A stretch of 64,000 bases of DNA from assembly GCA_009809945.1 (NCBI GenBank), contig WTPW01001254.1, forward strand, positions 1 through 64,000. Direction: 5' to 3'. The DNA is from Gigaspora margarita (taxonomy: Eukaryota > Glomeromycota > Glomeromycetes > Diversisporales > Gigasporaceae). The first letter of the stretch is position 1; each line of letters begins with the position of its first letter. Below are positions 58,940 to 64,000 of the stretch, piece after piece. The notes under the pieces were generated by a model, which had not been told where the DNA came from, did not search any database, and saw only the letters and a program-made list of their open reading frames with translations. Made by a program: the position numbers and the translations under genes.

Positions 58940-59352
58940 TGGTGCAAGACATCTATACTCAACAGTAATACAAGATGTTTCAATTTTCTAAATGGCTATA
59001 AATTTTTATCTAAGAAGTTTTAAAAAATCTAACTAGTAACTTTATAGAGCTATATCAGTCTACATATATGCCAAATATCTTTTCAAAATTGCATCACTGT
59101 AAAAAGTTTTAGTGATTTGAAAATTTAAATTTTATATATAAATTTATAAATTTATATATAAAATTTCAATTTTCAAATTGCTAAAACTTTTTATAGTAAT
59201 GAAATTTTGAAAGATATTTGGCATATATAGAGCTAATATAGCTCTATAAAGTTACTGATCAGATTTTTTTAAAACTTTTTAGATAAAAAGTTATAGGCAT
59301 TTGAAAAATTGAAACACCTTGTGTAACTGTTAAGTATAGATGTTTTGCACCA
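58940..59352. mobile_element. Palindromic TIR element (413 bp), TA-flanked
   Basis: TGGTGCAAGACATCTATACT at the left and (inverted) TGGTGCAAAACATCTATACT at the right, flanked by TA. The palindrome continues inward through TGTTTCAATTTT, AGTAACTTTATAGAGCTATA and CAAATATCTTTC to a centre near 59150 (AAATTTATAAATTTATA). Non-coding. Confidence 0.85.
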
Positions 59353-59958
59353 TAGCATATGATTATATGCAATGGAGATTATAGACATGCATGTGATAGA
59401 AATTATAGATATGTATGCATGCAGCAAAGATTATAAAGATACATGTGGGAATAAATAGAAATCTTGGTGCTTTTTTACTTTGCTTGTCTTGTTACTTGTT
59501 CTCTTCAATGCCCAATTATAATCTGGCTCATTATGCTATGCATAACCTGTGCTCCATTATAAAGAAATATGAAAAAACATCTAGAAAGATTTCAGAACAG
59601 TGTTCTGGTGATACAGAATGAACTGGCAGAAGGCAATAATCAGAGTTTAATAGGCAATGCTAGTATATGAGTTGTAGATATAGCAGCTAGTGTAGAACTT
59701 TTAGATAGCTACTTAATAGCAACCAAAGTTGCAGATGCAGCTAGTTGTACTCATGTCAATGTACAAATGTTAGCTTTACCTCCTTGTAGGTGGCCATGGT
59801 TCATAATATCATGAATAAAATCCAATCCCCAAGTAGGCACTTTGAAACCAAAAAAAAAAACCTTAACTGCTGTACATACTGTATGTTATTGAGATAGCAA
59901 GTAAGTTCTGCAACAGTATTTTTATAGTAATTTTACAATGCAAACTAATTCAACCTTA
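59353..59958. other. Spacer with a coding-like relic
   Basis: The stretch 59660-59800 shares an interrupted pattern with the minus strand of 51407-51570 (IAASVE...AASC). A 67-codon frame at 59415 has no recognisable features. Confidence 0.4.
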
Positions 59959-60549
59959 GGGAAGTGCAGTAAATTACGTGATTAGGGTTTACATAGGTCC
60001 TGACCCCCCCGTGATAGGACTGTTGACCAATCAAATTTCATAAAACTCAAAAACGGCCTTGATCTAAAAATCAGCTACACCACAATCGACAAAAGTTGCT
60101 ACATAGTAAAGCTAAATTTTACTAAGCAAATCGATTAAAGTCGCTTATGTAAACTTATTCAGAAGGTCAAAATACACTTACCATAAAATTTTCATAAGTA
60201 TTAGAGAATTTTTATTAATTGACTTTTGATTTTTACGTTCGATAGAAAAATTAAAATTTTTTAAAAAAATATATTCAACGAACGTAAAAATTAAAAGTTA
60301 AATAATAAAAATTTCTTAAATTTTAATAAAAATTTCAGTATATGTGTATTTTGGTCTTTCAAACAAGTTTACTTAAGCGATAATTAGCGATTGACATAGT
60401 AGAATTTAGACTTTACTATGTAGCAACTATCTGCGATTAACTAATAATCGATTTTGCTTCAATATTATTGGCTGTTTATACATATATATATAGGAGTGAT
60501 AGATGGCCAACCCCCCCTCTAGATAATTATGTGATTTACTGCACTTCCC
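59959..60549. mobile_element. PIF/Harbinger-like MITE (591 bp) with TTA duplication
   Basis: GGGAAGTGCAGTAAATTACG and (inverted) GGGAAGTGCAGTAAATCACA are flanked by TTA on both sides (59956-59958 and 60550-60552). Inside the ends, ACCCCCCC and GGGGGG-type runs face each other (GACCCCCCCGTG; CCAACCCCCCCTC). The core (about 60081-60445) is a palindrome starting AAAGTTGCTACATAGTAAAG, shared with 16458-16810. TTA and GGG ends fit PIF/Harbinger; no transposase is present. Confidence 0.82.
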
Positions 60550-60784
60550 TTAACATATGCTATATTGTTGGAAAAGTAAATTTTGAATTTTTACAGTATC
60601 TTACAATATAAGCTAACTCAACTTTATTCACATGCTATGTGTCAATAAAATAGCAAGTTTTGGAATATGTGTATTTAATTCAACCTTAACCATATACTAT
60701 ATATTGCTGGAATAGCAGTTTCTGTGATAGAATTTTTTATAGTCACTTACATTGTAGGCTAATTTAACCTTAATCATATACTAT

Positions 60785-62020
60785 TGTAACGGTTGAATGG
60801 GGGAGCGAGTAAAACAATATAGACAATAGTGCCAATTTACACTCCAACCTTGTACGGGAAAGAGATATAAATATAAGGGTAGATAGGTAATGGGTATATG
60901 ATTAAAGTCAAATATGCAATCAGTAGAGACCAAAGGGATGATCTATCACTTAATCACCACAATAAAGTAAAGACGCGGAGGCTGGCGATGCTAATATCAA
61001 AGATATCAATAAAATGATATCAATAAAAATAATAATAAGATAAGATTTAAATGGAAGATGGGATCAAAATGGGTATCACAGGGTTTATGGTAGTCTGATA
61101 TTGGGTCAGTTATCGATCAGGTGATATCAAGAGTATGAGTAAGAAGGATTTGAAATTTTCCAGCAGGTGCAAGAATTTTATTTGGAAGATAAGGGGAGTT
61201 CTAAATCAACTAACAAAGACAGGAGAGTCTAAAAGAGACAATATTTATTTAAACTGACAGACTTTACTATAGACCAATCGGTAGACTGATATGAGTCACG
61301 TGTATACTTTCAAGGAATCAACAAGGTCACGTTAAACCAGAATTCGAGTCTTAATAAAGCTGATCTGAGGTTACAAGTCAATTTAGTCCATCGAATTGAG
61401 TTACGAAGGGTTTTATTAAAGTTAAAGTTGAATTCAAAGATAAGTATAATTTTCTTTATTCAAGAGTAAAAGTCAAATGATTTATTTAATACTAAAGGAA
61501 AGAAATTCTTTATTTAAGGACGATAGAACTGATTTCTTTTTGGCTGTGAACTCGAGGCCTTTATATACATTTTAGATTTTAACATTTTTCACTACGCTTA
61601 CACTACCATTACTACACTACCTAGTGGGCTTGTTACTATTTTACTTAGTGACTACTATGTTACTTCGTTATTTTCTCTACCTTTCACTACGTCTTTCTAC
61701 GAGGGCTTATGCTTCTTTACAAATTTCACTACGTTACGTAGTGGGCTTTTCGAGCCAACTTGGGTTCATAAGGAATAAACGACTACGTTTACATAGCCAC
61801 TTTAATGTTTTAATGCGCCTCTACTAATATTCATATGCTTAAGCCACTAAACCACCCATCATTACCCTTTTAGTATAAGACATAAAATATGTGAGAAGGT
61901 TCTTATAATTTTACCAAATTGTGATAATCACGTTTTTCTATGAAGTTTTGCGGCAAGATACCGCGAAAATAAAATTTATTTACAATAATAAAATTTTAAT
62001 AAAATTTTTAATTTGTTACA
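60785..62020 (-). repeat. 3' LTR of the Ty3/Gypsy element
   Basis: On plus it starts TGTAACGGTTGAATGG and ends AATTTGTTACA, giving TG..CA ends with a TGTAAC/GTTACA inverted repeat. On minus it directly follows a polypurine-like tract (AGAGGGGGCATC, 62032-62021). The partner LTR lies beyond 64000. Length is about 1.24 kb. The LTR contains a cluster of CACTACG words near 61590-61740. A TTTATATACATTTTAG box near 61560 could belong to a promoter. Confidence 0.7.
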
Positions 62021-62768
62021 GATGCCCCCTCTAGAGATTGAGCTCCCGCAAAATTCATCAGTTGTAGGACTGCCACGATTTCTTGCTGAACAATTCGTTG
62101 AGCTTCCTCCTTTAATAATAAGAAGTCCTTATCTCGGATCCGGTGAAGTACATAGGGGTGATACGCTGAGATAAGTATAAATGGGAGGGACCACTAGTGG
62201 AATACAGAACGTACGCTCTTCTTGCGGCTAAGAGAATTTCATTAGCCTTGGTTTGTAGAAGTAGGTTTCTTGCAATTTTCTTGGCTTCTTTATTCCACAA
62301 TTTTTCTTCTAGTAGGGCACCGAGGTTATAATAATAAGGTAGCTGATTATGTCCCACGGTTGAAATTTTCCGACATGTATAAGTGACTTTTTCTTCCCAA
62401 TTTTGTCCAGGTGGGACTTCTACGTCACGAAGATCATGGGTGACAGAGCAAAGATCATTAAGGAATTCAGGCATTTTATGGTGAAGTCTTTCAGCATCAT
62501 TTTCTCGCTTAACATCAGCAAGGGGTACAAGGTAAGATTGAAGGTTTTCTTGGTAGATAATGGTATTAGCGGAGATAATGTAGGTTCCAGTTATTTGAGC
62601 TTTCCTCATTTGATTTTTTAGAGCACGAGGGTTTTCTTCAAGTAGAGAGGAATTTCGGAAGAGCCCATTTTGGATAAAAATATCTTTATCTATTATTTTT
62701 TTTTGTTTTTTTTTTTTTTTTTTTTTTTTTTTTTCAAGTAAGAAAAAGAAAGAAAAGGAAAAGTTCAA
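62008..62768 (-). pseudogene. Extra ORF downstream of pol in the Ty3/Gypsy element
   Basis: The minus-strand frame opens at 62768. After a poly-Lys stretch from an A-run (62709-62733 region) it encodes KKIIDKDIFIQNGLF, IISANTIIYQENLQSYLVPL, YYYNLGALLEEKLWNKEAKK, ANEILLAARRAYVLYSTSG and ITPMYFTG. A frame change near 62130 leads into IRDKDFLLLKEEAQRIVQQE and MNFAGAQSLEGASVTN, which runs through the polypurine tract and 12 bases into the LTR before a stop at 62008. There is no membrane segment, so no sign of an envelope protein. I do not recognise a domain. Its place after integrase and the GAQ ending suggest a conserved third ORF of this retroelement lineage (inference). The frameshift and A-run make this copy doubtful. 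Confidence 0.55.
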
Positions 62769-62821
62769 AAGCGGTTTTTATAAAGGTCACGGCTGACATA
62801 AGCAAAATAAATGAGTTATTG

Positions 62822-64000
62822 TCAGGGGTAATAATGCGACAGTCGATTTCCATGGTATTTTTTCTTAAGCACATGACCATCAAGTGTGTGTAATTGGTAA
62901 ACTCCCTTGGTTACTACATTGTGGATATAATAGGGACCCAAATTTGGGGTTTCCAACTTGGTGCTGTGCGACGTAACTAGCTTATTCCTATATAGGAGCA
63001 CCTGATTGCTGATCTCATATGTCTCTAACTTGTTCCTCCTTTCATAATATTCTTTTTGGCGATTTTGTGCCTTTCCTATTTTATCTGAAGCCTGTTGTCA
63101 TGCTGCCATTAATTCTCCATATATATTTTCTATACGTCGATAAATTTGACTTTCTAATTCTTCTTCAGTTTTAGGTTTAGGTTCAAAGGTAACAAAGTCG
63201 ACCTCAACTGGAAGTACTGGACTACATCCATAAAGTAAGAAAAAGGGTTCGTATCCGGTGGTGTGATTACAGGTGGTCCGATAGGCGAATAAAGCTGACT
63301 TTATATATTCATCCCAGCTTTGTCCGAACTGGTTAACACATTTATTGATTACCCCACACAGGGTATGGTTAAACCATTCTACGAGCCCATTTGTTTGGGG
63401 ATGATACGCTGTGGATATATGATGGACCACACCCATCTTTTTACAGAGGGCCTCAACCACTTGGTTGCAAAAATGGGATCCTTGGTCAGACAAAAGTTCT
63501 TTAGGACAATCATGCCTACAAATTAGGTCTTCTAGAATAAAATCAGCCACAGTATTAGCATCTGCCTTGTTTATTGGACGAGCTTCGGGCCACTTGGTAA
63601 GATATTCAGTGGCTACAACGATGTACCAGTAGTTCTTTGAAGTAACGGGGAGGGGTCCCATGATGTCAATACCAACCCGGTCGAAGGCTTGTCCTACTTT
63701 AATGGGATATAAGGGTTCCCAAGTATTTGGTCGTTTCTTCTTTTGACACCACTCACAGGTTCGTATATATTCTTTTATGTCACCGCCCATTTAAGGCCAA
63801 TAATATCGGGCAGCAATCTTTTGATAGGTAGCTTTGAAGCCAAAATACCTGGAAAGTGGGTCATCGTGCATACTAAAAAGGATGGCTTTGACCTCTCCCT
63901 TCTTTAAAACCTGAAGAGGTCACGACGAGTTGCGGGATTATTTTTATATAATAATCCATTAAGAATAAAATAGTGACGAGTTTTATATTTTAATTTTCAA
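62822..64000 (-). pseudogene. Ty3/Gypsy pol, integrase part (runs off the window)
   Basis: On the minus strand, 63790-63098 is an open frame of 230 codons with CEWC (second half of the HHCC finger) and a DD35E core: D42 (GIDIMG), D102 (LLSDQG), E138 (NGLVEWF), plus the AYHPQTNG signature. A TAA directly precedes it in frame (63793-63791); upstream the same frame reads FGFKATYQKIAARYYWP, and a frame change near 63910 separates it from YKTRHYFILNGLLYKNNPAT. A TGA at 63100-63098 interrupts the C-terminal domain, which continues in frame (KEYYERRNKLETYEI, VLLYRNKL, LGPYYIHNVV) to a stop at 62822. Integrase inserts the cDNA copy into the genome. At least three lesions make this copy defective. Reverse transcriptase and RNase H should lie beyond 64000. 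Confidence 0.88.

Noticed and set aside
1..64000. tRNA and rRNA genes
   Set aside because: I scanned by eye for GGTTCGAATCC-like tRNA arms and conserved rRNA words and found none convincing; a dedicated search could still find one.

Overview
The window looks like nuclear DNA of an arbuscular mycorrhizal fungus (Glomeromycotina), most likely Rhizophagus or a close relative. The evidence is very high A+T, short GT..AG introns of 60-90 bp inside protein kinase genes, a tyrosine-kinase-like family with an N-terminal CxxC..WCxxC ribbon followed by WTSGN and a WIPxDR stretch, Sel1-like repeats, a Ty3/Gypsy element, and very many non-autonomous transposons. Species assignment is inference. Isolated Ns and one 574-base gap show a draft-quality assembly.

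Genes are sparse. (1) 2266-5731 (+): kinase, helical spacer, NACHT ATPase and pentapeptide-repeat tail in one gene, an NLR-like layout, with one frameshift in the kinase C-lobe. (2) 7123-10825: a 3.7 kb element with 17-bp terminal inverted repeats (TIRs) and two convergent broken ORFs, one carrying C2H2 fingers. (3) 13861-14949 (-): a kinase-like gene that lost its DFG motif, with Sel1 relics upstream. (4) 17250-17640 (+): kinase relic. (5) 24637-24966 (+): Sel1 relic. (6) 30792-31966 (+): two-exon kinase, the best preserved gene. (7) 53960-57503 (-): LTR retrotransposon with a decayed gag and no pol seen. (8) 60785-64000 (-): 3' end of a Ty3/Gypsy element with LTR, a downstream ORF and an integrase, running off the window.

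The rest is mostly repeats. A tandem array of roughly 118-bp units fills 25.35-30.75 kb and abuts the kinase at 30792. More than a dozen TIR or foldback elements can be delimited, many with target-site duplications (TSDs): 8 bp (hAT-like) at 22393, 41269, 42855 and 57186; TTAA at 26788 and 51006; TTA at 59959; TA at 16279, 33060, 35373, 42232, 50475 and 58940. There is a 1.36 kb palindrome at 52.35-53.71 kb and A-rich or telomere-like minisatellites between 37 and 50 kb.

The genes do not form an operon or pathway. The kinase, NACHT and Sel1 modules belong to the expanded signalling and possible innate-recognition repertoire of these fungi, scattered in a repeat-rich compartment. The most unusual gene is the kinase-NACHT-pentapeptide protein. 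The most useful repeat evidence is the TTAA element inserted in the tandem array, because neighbouring units show the empty site.
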